Below are positions 1 through 7,893 of a DNA stretch of 64,000 nt, piece after piece (positions within the stretch are counted from its first letter, which is position 1; the number at the start of each line of letters is the position of its first letter). The position numbers were made by a program, and so were the translations under genes. The notes under the pieces were generated by a model. It was not told where the DNA came from, ran no database searches, and saw only the letters and a program-made list of their open reading frames with translations. The stretch spans positions 245,727 to 309,726 of the forward strand of contig NZ_JACXIY010000010.1 of NCBI RefSeq assembly GCF_014705655.1. Direction: 5' to 3'. This DNA comes from Paenibacillus arenilitoris (GTDB lineage Bacteria; Bacillota; Bacilli; Paenibacillales; Paenibacillaceae).

Positions 1-45
1 ATATGGCTTGATCGGGATGCGGGATACGATAGAGACGTTCCATAA
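1..45 (+). CDS. possible 3' end of an upstream gene (partial)
   Basis: Frame 1 is open from the first base to a TAA at 43-45 and would give about 14 C-terminal residues ending in DRDVP. It could be the tail of a gene lying outside the window. There is too little sequence to assign a family, and it may be chance. Confidence 0.22.
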   Translation: MWLDRDAGYDRDVP

Positions 46-75
46 CAATCGAAACAAAAGGGGAGGTTGTTCATC

Positions 76-1776
76 TTGATCAAAAAGCGGAAATGGCTGG
101 CTGCCGTCTTTATGGCGTTCGCGCTCGTCGCGGCGGGCTGCAGCAACGGCGGAAATGAAACCGCTAACAATCCGGGCGGCACGGAGGCGTCGGAAGGAGG
201 CAGCGGAGGGGACGCTGGACCGTCGAAAGCGGTCTGGTTCTCGTCGATCGACTTCTGGAATCCGCCTACGACGTGGAGCACGGATCCGAATACGGTGCAG
301 GGCAAAATAACGGAGAAAACCGGCTTGACGTTCGAATTCAACATTCCGGCGCAGGACGGCGACACGAAGCTCAACCTGATGCTCGTCTCTTCTGGCGAAG
401 CGTTCCCGGACGTCATTACGATTACGAACGACGTGCTCGGCAAAAAACTGATCGAGTCCGGCAAGGTATGGGATCTGGAAGAGTTTCTGAAACAATACGA
501 TCCGGATTCCCACCTGCTCACGGACTTCCCGGCCGACGTGAAGGAAGCGGTTATCGACCGCGACGGCGGCTTCTACGCCTATCCGAGCCATATCAACTCC
601 GAGGACGCAAGGGCGCTATATCCGCCTTCCGGCCAATTCTATATCGACTTGGTCGATTACGCTTCCAACGGCGCCATCGTCGTGAACGGGAACCTGTTGA
701 AGGAAGCCGGGCTGACGCTGGACGACATCAAAACCGAGTCGGGGCTGCTCGCGGCTTACCGGAAGATCAAGGATATGAATATGAAGGTCAACGGGGCGCC
801 GGTCATCCCGCTTCTGGTAGACGGCAAGTCGTATCAAGGGCCTACGTTAGGATTTCTGCAGGATTCGTTCGGCGCCATGTCGGTCGACAAGGACGGAAAT
901 TACCGGGACAGGCTTCTCGCCCCGGAAACGAAACTTGCGCTGGAGTTTCTCTACAAGGCGAGCAAGGCCGGCTATTTCGAGCCGGGACAGATGACGGTGG
1001 ATAACGCCGCGGTGAAGGCGGACATGGCCTCGGGCCGGGTATTTACCTTCATCGGCAACTCGGCGGACACCTCGTTCCAGAATAACGACTATTGGACTTC
1101 TTCCGGTCCGATCCTGTCGGACGCAGGCACCAAGCCCGTTCTGTGGAAGTCGAAGCGCGCCGGCGGCGGCTGGATGAAGACGTTTATTTCCAAGTCGGCG
1201 AAAGAGCCGGAGAAGCTGGCCAAATGGCTCAGCTACATGAGCAGCAAGGAAGGCATGATGCTTCACATTTACGGCTTCGAAGGCGCCGATTACAACCTGG
1301 ATGCCGACGGGCATGTCGTGAAGACGGAGAAGGGCATCAAGGATGCGACGGATTACATGAAGACGGGGCTGAACGCGTTCTGGCCGTTCCACCATACTTC
1401 GTTCTCGTACAGCACGCAGCAGCCTCCCAACGAGGAGACCGACCTGCAAGCCGTTACGGCGAACCGGGTGCAGAGCGCATACGGAAAGGCGGAGGAAACG
1501 GTCATTTACGACGGCTCGCCGCTCAGCCTGCCTGCGGATCTGTTCCCTTCGGACGGCAAGCTCGCCAACGACGAATTGCAGATCAAGACTTACAAGGAAG
1601 CGCAAATCGCCAAAATCATTCTCGCCAAGGACGATGCCGAGTTCGGCAAGCTGTACGACGAGATGATCGCCCAGCTGAAGAAATTGGGCATCGAAGCGCT
1701 GGATGCGGAACGAAACAAATACGTGCAGGAGAAGAAAGCGGAATACGGCATCGACGTGTCGGGGATTAACTCCTAA
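76..1776 (+). CDS. LplA-type extracellular sugar-binding lipoprotein of a CUT1 ABC importer
   Basis: This is a family 1 solute-binding protein of about 566 residues that should capture an oligosaccharide outside the cell and deliver it to the two permeases encoded next. Residues 1-22 form a lipoprotein signal peptide: basic KKRKW, a hydrophobic stretch, then a lipobox ending LVAAGC with the acylated cysteine at residue 22. A Gly/Ser/Glu-rich linker follows, as in most Firmicute binding lipoproteins. The TTG at 76 is chosen because GGGGAGG at 60-66 lies nine bases upstream; the alternative TTG at 67 abuts that ribosome binding site. The length fits the LplA group (500-570 residues). The sugar bound cannot be told from sequence. 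Nearby pectin and xylan genes make a plant oligosaccharide likely, but that is inference. Confidence 0.9.
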   Translation: MIKKRKWLAAVFMAFALVAAGCSNGGNETANNPGGTEASEGGSGGDAGPSKAVWFSSIDFWNPPTTWSTDPNTVQGKITEKTGLTFEFNIPAQDGDTKLNLMLVSSGEAFPDVITITNDVLGKKLIESGKVWDLEEFLKQYDPDSHLLTDFPADVKEAVIDRDGGFYAYPSHINSEDARALYPPSGQFYIDLVDYASNGAIVVNGNLLKEAGLTLDDIKTESGLLAAYRKIKDMNMKVNGAPVIPLLVDGKSYQGPTLGFLQDSFGAMSVDKDGNYRDRLLAPETKLALEFLYKASKAGYFEPGQMTVDNAAVKADMASGRVFTFIGNSADTSFQNNDYWTSSGPILSDAGTKPVLWKSKRAGGGWMKTFISKSAKEPEKLAKWLSYMSSKEGMMLHIYGFEGADYNLDADGHVVKTEKGIKDATDYMKTGLNAFWPFHHTSFSYSTQQPPNEETDLQAVTANRVQSAYGKAEETVIYDGSPLSLPADLFPSDGKLANDELQIKTYKEAQIAKIILAKDDAEFGKLYDEMIAQLKKLGIEALDAERNKYVQEKKAEYGIDVSGINS

Positions 1777-1805
1777 GCGGACCGGCGGGAAGGAGCGGCA
1801 TCAAG

Positions 1806-1829
1806 GCGCGGGCGGGCGATCGTCCGCGC
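1806..1829 (+). terminator. GC-rich hairpin between binding protein and permease genes
   Basis: GCGCGGGCG (1806-1814) pairs with CGTCCGCGC (1821-1829) across a six-base loop with one G-U pair. There is no T-run. It is better read as a processing or attenuating stem that keeps the binding-protein transcript more abundant than the permease part than as a full terminator. Confidence 0.4.
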
Positions 1830-1867
1830 TGCGGCGCCGCCCCTAGCGAAAATGGGGGAGAGAACGC

Positions 1868-2806
1868 ATGGCTTCGAAGAAACAAAAAGCGTATAAGCTC
1901 GGCTATGACTTTAGAACGCAGCTTGAACTCAAAATTATGCTGCTGCCTGCCGTAGGCCTTATTTTTCTGTTCGACTTCACGCCGTTATTCGGTTTATTGA
2001 TGGCGTTCAAAAATTACGAGCCCATCATGGGCGTGAAAGGCATCTTTACGAGCGAGTGGAACGGCTTTCAGCATTTTATCCGCGTCTTTCAAAACTTTCA
2101 GTTCTGGCCGATGGTCCGCAATACGCTCGGCATCAATCTTCTCGGAGCGCTTGTCAGCATTCCGGCGACGCTCGTGTTCGCATTATTGCTGAACGAAATC
2201 AAGCATCGAAAGTTTAAATCGATTGTCCAAACGGTGACTTATTTGCCTCACTTCCTGTCCTGGGTTATTTTCGGCGGCTTGTTCATTACGCTGCTCAATA
2301 CGACCGGAATCGTGAATTTCCTGCTCATGAAGCTTCATCTCATCGACAAGCCCATTCCGTTTCTGGCCGATCCGAAGTACTTCTGGGGCGTCGCGATCGG
2401 GACGGGACTGTTAAAGGATATAGGCTGGGGCGCCATTCTTTATTTGGCGGCGATGGCGGGCGTGGACCAAAGCTTGTACGAGGCCGCCGCGATCGACGGA
2501 GCCGGCCGGTTCAAACGAATGCTGCATATTACGATACCGGGGATTTTGCCGACCCTGATGGTGTTGATCATATTTGCCGTGAGCGGCATGCTGAATAACA
2601 ATTTCACCCAAATTTACGTGCTCCAAAACACGCTTAATTTGCCGGCCAGCCAAGTCATCGATACGTACGTGTATCAAACCGGCTTGCTGCAGTTCCAATT
2701 CGCCTCGGCGACGGCGATCGGCCTGATGAAAGCGGTATTTGCGCTGCTGCTGCTCGTCGGCGCCAACGCGCTGTCGAAGAAATTGACCAAATCAGGGTTG
2801 TTTTAA
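1868..2806 (+). CDS. LplB-type sugar ABC transporter permease
   Basis: This is the first membrane subunit (312 residues) of the importer. About six hydrophobic segments are visible, starting with IMLLPAVGLIFLFDF near residue 28. The cytoplasmic EAA loop that docks the ATPase reads EAAAIDGAGRFKRMLHITIP at roughly residues 205-225. The gene has a strong ribosome binding site (GGGGGAG) and lies 12 bases before the second permease, so the two are translated together. No ATP-binding subunit is encoded nearby. In Bacillus, CUT1 importers of this type use the shared ATPase MsmX, which probably applies here. Confidence 0.92.
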   Translation: MASKKQKAYKLGYDFRTQLELKIMLLPAVGLIFLFDFTPLFGLLMAFKNYEPIMGVKGIFTSEWNGFQHFIRVFQNFQFWPMVRNTLGINLLGALVSIPATLVFALLLNEIKHRKFKSIVQTVTYLPHFLSWVIFGGLFITLLNTTGIVNFLLMKLHLIDKPIPFLADPKYFWGVAIGTGLLKDIGWGAILYLAAMAGVDQSLYEAAAIDGAGRFKRMLHITIPGILPTLMVLIIFAVSGMLNNNFTQIYVLQNTLNLPASQVIDTYVYQTGLLQFQFASATAIGLMKAVFALLLLVGANALSKKLTKSGLF

Positions 2807-2818
2807 GGAGAGATCGAC

Positions 2819-3742
2819 ATGGTTGGAGGCAAAAGTATAGGGGAACGCGCATTTAATCTGTCAACCGTGGTGATCATGATCGTGTTGATGATCGTGACCT
2901 TATATCCGTTCTGGTTTTCCTTGATCAGCTCCTTGAACAGCGGGGAGGACCTGGCGCGGGGGCCGGTATTTCTATGGCCGAGGGAGCTGACGTGGGCCAG
3001 CTGGCGGACGGTGCTCGCGGATGACGGCATGCTCCAGGCGGCCTGGATTACGGCCTCCCGAACGGTCATCGTTACCGTCGTTTCCATTCTGTACACGGCG
3101 ATGTTCGCCTACGCGTTCTCCCGCTCCTATTTGAAGGGACGGAAAATTTATATTACGGTCGGCTTTGTCAGCATGTATTTCAGCGGAGGGCTGATTCCTT
3201 CCTTCCTGCTCATGAATTGGCTCGGGCTGTACGATCATTATTTGGTCTATATTATACCCGCCCTGTTCGGCGGCTTCTGGAACGTCATCATCTTCAACGC
3301 GAACTATAAAGGGATTCCCGATTCCTTGTTCGAATCGACCAAGATGGACGGCGCAAGCGAATTTAGGATCTTCTTCCAAATCGTCATTCCGCTCTCCAAG
3401 CCGGTGCTGGCGGCGCTGTCCGTCTTTACGGCCGTTAACGTGTGGAACGATTACGGCGCAACGCTGTACTTCACGCAATCGGCCGATCTGCAGACGCTGC
3501 AGTACGTCATCCTGAGGCTGATCCAGTCCAACCGGGCGGTCGAGAACATGGTGAGCACGGTGGAAGGCTCGAGTCTCGCGGTTTCGAATTTATTGAACAA
3601 CGCCCAGGGACAGGGGCTCGTGACGGCGCAGTCGATCGAGCTTGCGGCCATGGTCATCGCCTCGATTCCGATGATCGTCATGTATCCGTTCGCCCAGAGG
3701 TTTTTCGTGAAGGGCGTCCTTCTCGGCTCGGTTAAAGGGTAA
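2819..3742 (+). CDS. YtcP/LplC-type sugar ABC transporter permease
   Basis: This is the second membrane subunit (307 residues) of the CUT1 importer. It carries an EAA-type loop, ESTKMDGASEFRIFFQIVIP, and the C-terminal signature KGVLLGSVKG that is typical of this permease class. AAGGAGAG lies just before the ATG. It closes the three-gene operon binding protein-permease-permease and is followed by a terminator at 3822-3870. The pairing of an LplB- with a YtcP-like permease is the standard Paenibacillaceae arrangement for oligosaccharide import. Confidence 0.92.
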   Translation: MVGGKSIGERAFNLSTVVIMIVLMIVTLYPFWFSLISSLNSGEDLARGPVFLWPRELTWASWRTVLADDGMLQAAWITASRTVIVTVVSILYTAMFAYAFSRSYLKGRKIYITVGFVSMYFSGGLIPSFLLMNWLGLYDHYLVYIIPALFGGFWNVIIFNANYKGIPDSLFESTKMDGASEFRIFFQIVIPLSKPVLAALSVFTAVNVWNDYGATLYFTQSADLQTLQYVILRLIQSNRAVENMVSTVEGSSLAVSNLLNNAQGQGLVTAQSIELAAMVIASIPMIVMYPFAQRFFVKGVLLGSVKG

Positions 3743-3821
3743 AGGTTAAAGGTATTTTCGCACTGCATTGGAAAGCCTCCGCTCATACGCGAGGCCACTG
3801 AAAAAGTCCGCGTGATCTAAA

Positions 3822-3870
3822 AAGAGGTACGGCCCTCAAGATTATTGAGGATGCTGTACCTTCTTCGTTT
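3822..3870 (+). terminator. rho-independent terminator after the first sugar importer
   Basis: Two nested arms pair: AGGTAC (3825-3830) with GTACCT (3856-3861), and CCTCAA (3834-3839) with TTGAGG (3845-3850). A pyrimidine/T-rich run TTCTTCGTTT follows. It separates the importer from the unrelated redox module. Confidence 0.75.
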
Positions 3871-3896
3871 ATTATTAAGACATTAATGCAGAGCGC

Positions 3897-3923
3897 GGTC
3901 ACAAATCTGAGCCTTACATTGTT
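3897..3923 (+). promoter_or_regulatory. putative ECF41-type promoter, copy 1
   Basis: GGTCACA (3897-3903) is followed after 16 bases by TGTT (3920-3923). The target promoter described for ECF41 sigma factors is TGTCACA-16 bases-CGTC, so the upstream element and spacing match and the downstream element matches half. The same arrangement occurs exactly 507 bases downstream in front of the next gene. The sigma factor itself is encoded at 5708-6571. Confidence 0.5.
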
Positions 3924-3961
3924 TTATGTGCAAAACATAAAGGAGCTGAGGAAAAATGAAC
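3910..3961 (+). repeat. 52-bp direct repeat in a promoter/leader, copy 1
   Basis: This block is 47/52 identical, without gaps, to 4417-4468. It spans the downstream promoter element, an imperfect palindrome (ACAT...ATGT), the ribosome binding site AAAGGAGCTGAGG and the ATGAAC start. A duplicated leader placed in front of two different genes indicates shared control. Confidence 0.9.
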
Positions 3962-4339
3962 CTCGCACTTTGGATCGCAACCGGACTGCTCGCCGTAGTA
4001 GCCCTAGCCAGCGGCATTAACAAGACGTTCATCCCCAAGGAGAAACTGGGCAAGTACCCTGGCGGGGAATGGGTCGAAGACGTTAGCGTCGGCTTCCTCA
4101 AGTCTTTGGGTGTCCTTGAGATCCTGGCTGCGGTAGGCCTGATCCTGCCCGCCGTAATTGACATCGCGCCGATCCTGGTTCCGGTAACTGCTGTCTGCTG
4201 GGTGCTGGTGATGATCGGTGCGATCATCACCCACCTCCGCCACGGCGACAACAAATCAGTGGTGGCGAACCTGATCTATCTCGCGTTGGCAGTATTTATA
4301 GCGTGGGGCCGCTTCGGACCCGAGTCCTTCATGGGCTGA
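3956..4339 (+). CDS. DoxX-like integral membrane protein
   Basis: This small four-helix membrane protein (127 residues) resembles the DoxX family. The first helix is LWIATGLLAVVALASGINKT, followed by a loop with the family-like KLGKYPGGEWVEDVS, then LGVLEILAAVGLILPAVI, a third helix around ILVPVTAVCWVLVMIGAIIT and a fourth near the C-terminus. DoxX proteins are often encoded with oxidoreductases and redox-stress regulators. Here the gene precedes an FAD/NAD oxidoreductase and an ECF41 sigma factor. The biochemical role of the family is poorly defined. The ATG at 3956 follows a strong AAAGGAGCTGAGG. Confidence 0.85.
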   Translation: MNLALWIATGLLAVVALASGINKTFIPKEKLGKYPGGEWVEDVSVGFLKSLGVLEILAAVGLILPAVIDIAPILVPVTAVCWVLVMIGAIITHLRHGDNKSVVANLIYLALAVFIAWGRFGPESFMG

Positions 4340-4403
4340 TCGAACGCAGGGCGCGATGCTCTGTGACGCTTCAGTTGTGCTTTGGTTATTCGTTCGTTTC
4401 CGA

Positions 4404-4430
4404 TGTCACAAGCCAAAGCCTCACATTGTT
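4404..4430 (+). promoter_or_regulatory. putative ECF41-type promoter, copy 2
   Basis: A perfect TGTCACA (4404-4410) is followed after 16 bases by TGTT (4427-4430). The upstream element equals the ECF41 -35 consensus, and spacing is identical to copy 1. Overlapping it is the palindrome CACATTGTTATATGTG (4422-4437), which could be a binding site for a second regulator. Confidence 0.55.
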
Positions 4431-4468
4431 ATATGTGCAAACCGTAAAGGAGCTGAGGATAAATGAAC
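4417..4468 (+). repeat. 52-bp direct repeat in a promoter/leader, copy 2
   Basis: This is the second copy of the leader at 3910-3961, with five substitutions and no gaps. It ends in the start codon of the FAD/NAD oxidoreductase. The substitutions improve the dyad: copy 2 has CACAT/ATGTG arms where copy 1 has ACAT/ATGT. Confidence 0.9.
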
Positions 4469-5650
4469 GACTTGACATGCATTATCATCGGAGGCGGCCA
4501 TGCAGGGCTTCAAGCCCTCAAAGCAATAAAGGAAACGACCCAGGGCATGGTGAACGGACGGCGGATTCGGTTTCTTCTGATCGACAATCAACCCGGTCAT
4601 GTGCGTAAAATGCTGTTGTTTCGGCCAGCTGTTGGTGATGAAGAGATTATAATTCCCTGGATGCATTGGTTTCCAGAAGGAGTTGAATTCATGCAAGGAA
4701 CGGTTAAGTCCGTGGATAGTGGGGAAAAACGGATTCGTTACGTGGATACGCAAGGAAATGATGACCAAATTCATTATGACCTTTTGGTCGTGGCGGTCGG
4801 CAGCGTCGTTCGGCAACCGGATCCCGATCAGGGCGGCATCGCCTTGACCGATCCGTATACCGCGGCAGACATCCGGGAACGTTGGCGTAGCAATCTGCGG
4901 AAGGCTGCTTACGAGACGAACCTTGAAGAACGAAAGCGACTAATGACAGTCGCGGTTGGGGGAGCAGGCATCAGCGGCATCGAGACGACCGCCGAACTGG
5001 CACTCGCCATGCGGAATGAAGCAGCGGCACTTGGACTGAAATCGTCCGATATCTCCGTTTATTTGCTGAATGCGAAGGAGCGGCTGTTCCCGGAAGGGCC
5101 GGAAATAGTTGGACGGAAGTTAGAACTGACACTCAGCGGATGTGGAGTGTCCGTACTTCACAATCGTAAGGCTGTGAGGGAAGAAGCAGGAGTAATAACG
5201 CTTTCTAATGGCGATCGTCTACCTGTCAGCTTATGTATATGGACGATTGGTCTGATACCGAATCCGGCCCTTCGCAGTATGGGCTTGCCTCTCACTCCTG
5301 AAGGTCAAGTACTGGTGGATGAATGTTATCGCGTTCAAGGGGCGCCGGGCGTATACAGCATTGGCGACTGTGCGAGAATCTTTGACCCGAGAAACGGTAA
5401 AGCAGATCAGATGACGTGCAAGGAAGGTGGGATACAGGCGGATCGACTGGGGAAAATCGTGATGGCCGATTTGGAAGGTCGTCCAGCTCCTGTGCACAAA
5501 AAGGTCCCATTGGATTTCTACTGCATTGGCCTGGGGGAAAATCGCGGAATAGTGTGGGGACGCAAGTGGGGACTTAATATGATTATTACGGGGAAGCCTG
5601 CGTGGAGATTCAGGAATATTGCATGGAAAGCGGGCAGTAAGCTATTGTAG
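4463..5650 (+). CDS. FAD/NAD(P)-dependent oxidoreductase (NDH-2-like)
   Basis: This two-dinucleotide-binding flavoprotein (395 residues) belongs to the pyridine nucleotide-disulfide oxidoreductase group. The N-terminal FAD motif is CIIIGGGHAGLQALKAI, the central NAD(P) motif is VAVGGAGISGIETTAELALA near residue 165, and the C-terminal FAD-binding YSIGDCARIFD lies near residue 297. No redox-active CxxC pair is present, which argues against disulfide reductases and for a type II NADH dehydrogenase or quinone/small-molecule reductase. It stands between DoxX and an ECF41 sigma factor and has its own copy of the duplicated promoter. Codon choice is visibly less GC-rich than in the sugar genes, which may mean acquisition from another source. 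Confidence 0.85.
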   Translation: MNDLTCIIIGGGHAGLQALKAIKETTQGMVNGRRIRFLLIDNQPGHVRKMLLFRPAVGDEEIIIPWMHWFPEGVEFMQGTVKSVDSGEKRIRYVDTQGNDDQIHYDLLVVAVGSVVRQPDPDQGGIALTDPYTAADIRERWRSNLRKAAYETNLEERKRLMTVAVGGAGISGIETTAELALAMRNEAAALGLKSSDISVYLLNAKERLFPEGPEIVGRKLELTLSGCGVSVLHNRKAVREEAGVITLSNGDRLPVSLCIWTIGLIPNPALRSMGLPLTPEGQVLVDECYRVQGAPGVYSIGDCARIFDPRNGKADQMTCKEGGIQADRLGKIVMADLEGRPAPVHKKVPLDFYCIGLGENRGIVWGRKWGLNMIITGKPAWRFRNIAWKAGSKLL

Positions 5651-5707
5651 AAACAAAGAGGCCGAGTTTGCAGTCTGTTTAACAGTCCGGAGAAGGTGGG
5701 ACGGCGA

Positions 5708-6571
5708 ATGGAAGAACTGTACGATCAATATAGGGCGCTGTTGTTCACGCTGGCTTATCAGCTGACAGGATCTGTGGAAGATGCGGAAGATGCGGTGCAG
5801 GACGTGTTTTTTAAGTCGTTCGACGTACATCCCGAACGTTTGGAGAAACCGAAGGCATATTTGTGTAAAATGGTAACCAATCACTGCCTCAATCAGCAAA
5901 AGTCGGCGCGGAAGAGGCGTGTGGTGTACGTTGGTCCGTGGCTTCCCGAACCGATTCGGACGCCTGAGGCGGATATGCTCGAAACTACGGTCGTCCGCCG
6001 CGATCTGCTGTCTTACGGCATGCTCGCGCTACTCGAGCGGCTGACGCCGACAGAGCGGACGGTTTTCGTCCTGCGTGAGGCGTTGGAATTTGATTATTCC
6101 GAAATGGCCGAACTACTCGGCAAGCGAGAGGAGAATTGTCGCAAGCTGATGAGCCGGGCAAGAAGCAAGATGGGGATATCCGAAGAGGAGCCCCTAAGGG
6201 CCGATGCGGCCCAAATGGAATGGATAAGCTGCTTCCTCCTGTCTCTCGAGCAAGGTAATGTCGATCATTTGCTGTCTCTGCTGACCGAAGATGTCATGTT
6301 CGTCGCCGACGGAGGCGGCAAAGTACTCGCGTTCAAGCATCCGGTACAAACACGCGATCACGTGGCTCGAGTTCTGCTCGAAGGATTCAAGAGTATAGAC
6401 CACTATTATCAAGGAAATTGTCACTTCGAAGTTGCCCCTCTGAACGGTGAGACCGGCATAATAATTCGTTCGGGGGACGAAACTCTGGCCGCTATATTTA
6501 TACAACTCCGACGCGGAAAGCTTGCCAGCATGTATGCCGTACGAAACCCGGATAAGCTTGCCCGAGTTTAG
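5708..6571 (+). CDS. ECF41-family RNA polymerase sigma factor with SnoaL-like C-terminal domain
   Basis: This ECF sigma factor (287 residues) has region 2 at about residues 5-70 (TGSVEDAEDAVQDVFFKSFD), region 4 at about 105-155 (ERLTPTERTVFVLREALEFD) and a C-terminal NTF2/SnoaL-like extension. It carries all three hallmark motifs described for ECF41: WLPEP in the linker (residues 78-82), DGGGK in the extension (201-205) and NPDKL at the C-terminus (280-284). In this family the extension controls sigma activity in place of a separate anti-sigma factor. ATG 5708 is preferred because GGAGAAGG at 5689-5696 lies 11 bases upstream; GTG 5696 overlaps that site. The two ECF41-like promoters upstream make DoxX and the oxidoreductase its likely targets. 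ECF41 genes usually neighbour carboxymuconolactone decarboxylases, oxidoreductases or epimerases, which fits. Confidence 0.93.
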   Translation: MEELYDQYRALLFTLAYQLTGSVEDAEDAVQDVFFKSFDVHPERLEKPKAYLCKMVTNHCLNQQKSARKRRVVYVGPWLPEPIRTPEADMLETTVVRRDLLSYGMLALLERLTPTERTVFVLREALEFDYSEMAELLGKREENCRKLMSRARSKMGISEEEPLRADAAQMEWISCFLLSLEQGNVDHLLSLLTEDVMFVADGGGKVLAFKHPVQTRDHVARVLLEGFKSIDHYYQGNCHFEVAPLNGETGIIIRSGDETLAAIFIQLRRGKLASMYAVRNPDKLARV

Positions 6572-6624
6572 GTAGTCGACTACAGATGATGACCCATTTG
6601 AGCAGGAATACTGATAGCAATGAC

Positions 6625-6680
6625 AACAGCAGCAGTCTAAGACTTTATTTTTTCAAGTCTTAGTTCGCTGCTGTTTGTTT
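6625..6680 (+). terminator. strong terminator closing the ECF41 module
   Basis: AACAGCAGC plus AGTCTAAGACTT (6625-6645) pairs with AAGTCTTAG plus GCTGCTGTT (6655-6675), followed by TGTTTTTTG. The long stem with a T-run is a convincing intrinsic terminator. The rest of the gap up to 6891 is AT-rich leader for the next importer, and I see no gene in it. Confidence 0.88.
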
Positions 6681-6891
6681 TTTGTCCAGTCTAATATTCT
6701 ATTTTCTTTGGATCTGAAAATTACAAAAAAAACCCCGAAATTATTATATTCCGCGTAAATTGAGCCGCTTACAATTGAATTATGAAAATTGGTGCCGACG
6801 AACAAGACGGGAAAGCGAAACGTGCAACCTATAGACTTCGCGGCGCTCAAAAAAAAGTCTTCCCGTGGTTGTCGGAAAGGAATGTTTTACG

Positions 6892-7866
6892 ATGAATAAT
6901 TTGAATATTGCAAAGATTGAAAGCGTTGACAAACCGGTAGGGCGAAAAAGCTCGAAATGGGCCGCCACCTGGCGGGAGTACAGGAAGAGCAAATACTTGT
7001 TCTTTATGCTTATCCCCGTCATTGCCTGGTATGCGATCTTCCATTACGGCCCGCTGTACGGCATCCTGCTGGCGTTCAAGGATTTTAGCCCGAGGCTGGG
7101 CATTATGGGCAGTCCATGGGTCGGGTTGGATCATTTTAAATTTTTGTTCTTCCAATCGCCCGACTTTATGCGGATCTTCCGAAATACGGTGCTGATTAGC
7201 TGCTATCACATCATTTTCGGGTTTCCGGCGCCTATTATTCTCGCCTTATTGCTGAACGAGCTGCGGCTCGGATGGTTCAAGCGGATCGCCCAGACGATTT
7301 CCTACCTTCCTCACTTCTTCTCGTGGGTCGTGCTTTCCGGAATCGTTATCGTCATGCTGTCGCCGTCGGAGGGACCGGTGAATTTCCTTCTGCAGCTGGT
7401 AGGGATCGAGCCGATTTATTTCCTTGCCGATACCGACTATTTCCGCTCGACGCTGGTAGGGACGGGGATATGGAAAGAGGTCGGATTCGGAACGATCATC
7501 TATTTGGCCGCGCTGTCGGGCATCGACCCGGCGCTATACGAGGCGGCCGTCATCGACGGCGCCAATCGAATAAAACAAATTTGGTATATTACGCTTCCTT
7601 CGATATTGCCGGTCATTACGATTTTGTTCATACTTTCGCTGGGCGGCATCCTGAACGCGGGCTTCGACCAAATCTTCAACCTGTACAACCCTGCCGTGTA
7701 CGAGGTCGCCGACATTATCGATACGTATGTCTATCGGGTCGGTATTCTGGGAGCTCAATTCGGGCTGACGACCGCGGTCGGATTGTTCAAGAACGTGATC
7801 GGCATTGCTCTGGTGCTGTCGACGAACTACGTCGTGAAGAAAATGGGACAAGAAGGCGTCCTTTAA
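6892..7866 (+). CDS. LplB-type sugar ABC transporter permease
   Basis: This is the membrane subunit (324 residues) of the second CUT1 importer. A polar 35-residue N-terminus is followed by LFFMLIPVIAWYAIF as the first helix. The EAA loop is EAAVIDGANRIKQIWYITLP and the end is VVKKMGQEGVL, as in LplB proteins. ATG 6892 is preferred to GTG 6865 because GGAAAGGA (about 6875-6882) is correctly spaced for it. The operon order permease-permease-binding protein differs from the first importer, where the binding protein comes first. Confidence 0.92.
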   Translation: MNNLNIAKIESVDKPVGRKSSKWAATWREYRKSKYLFFMLIPVIAWYAIFHYGPLYGILLAFKDFSPRLGIMGSPWVGLDHFKFLFFQSPDFMRIFRNTVLISCYHIIFGFPAPIILALLLNELRLGWFKRIAQTISYLPHFFSWVVLSGIVIVMLSPSEGPVNFLLQLVGIEPIYFLADTDYFRSTLVGTGIWKEVGFGTIIYLAALSGIDPALYEAAVIDGANRIKQIWYITLPSILPVITILFILSLGGILNAGFDQIFNLYNPAVYEVADIIDTYVYRVGILGAQFGLTTAVGLFKNVIGIALVLSTNYVVKKMGQEGVL

Positions 7867-7893
7867 CGGGGCGCATGGAAGGGGAAAGAAACG

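Noticed and set aside
3770..3820. Possible IS end (CCACTGAAAAAGTCC) after the first importer
   Set aside because: The stretch recalls termini of some IS elements, but no matching inverted end, target duplication or transposase fragment is visible near it.
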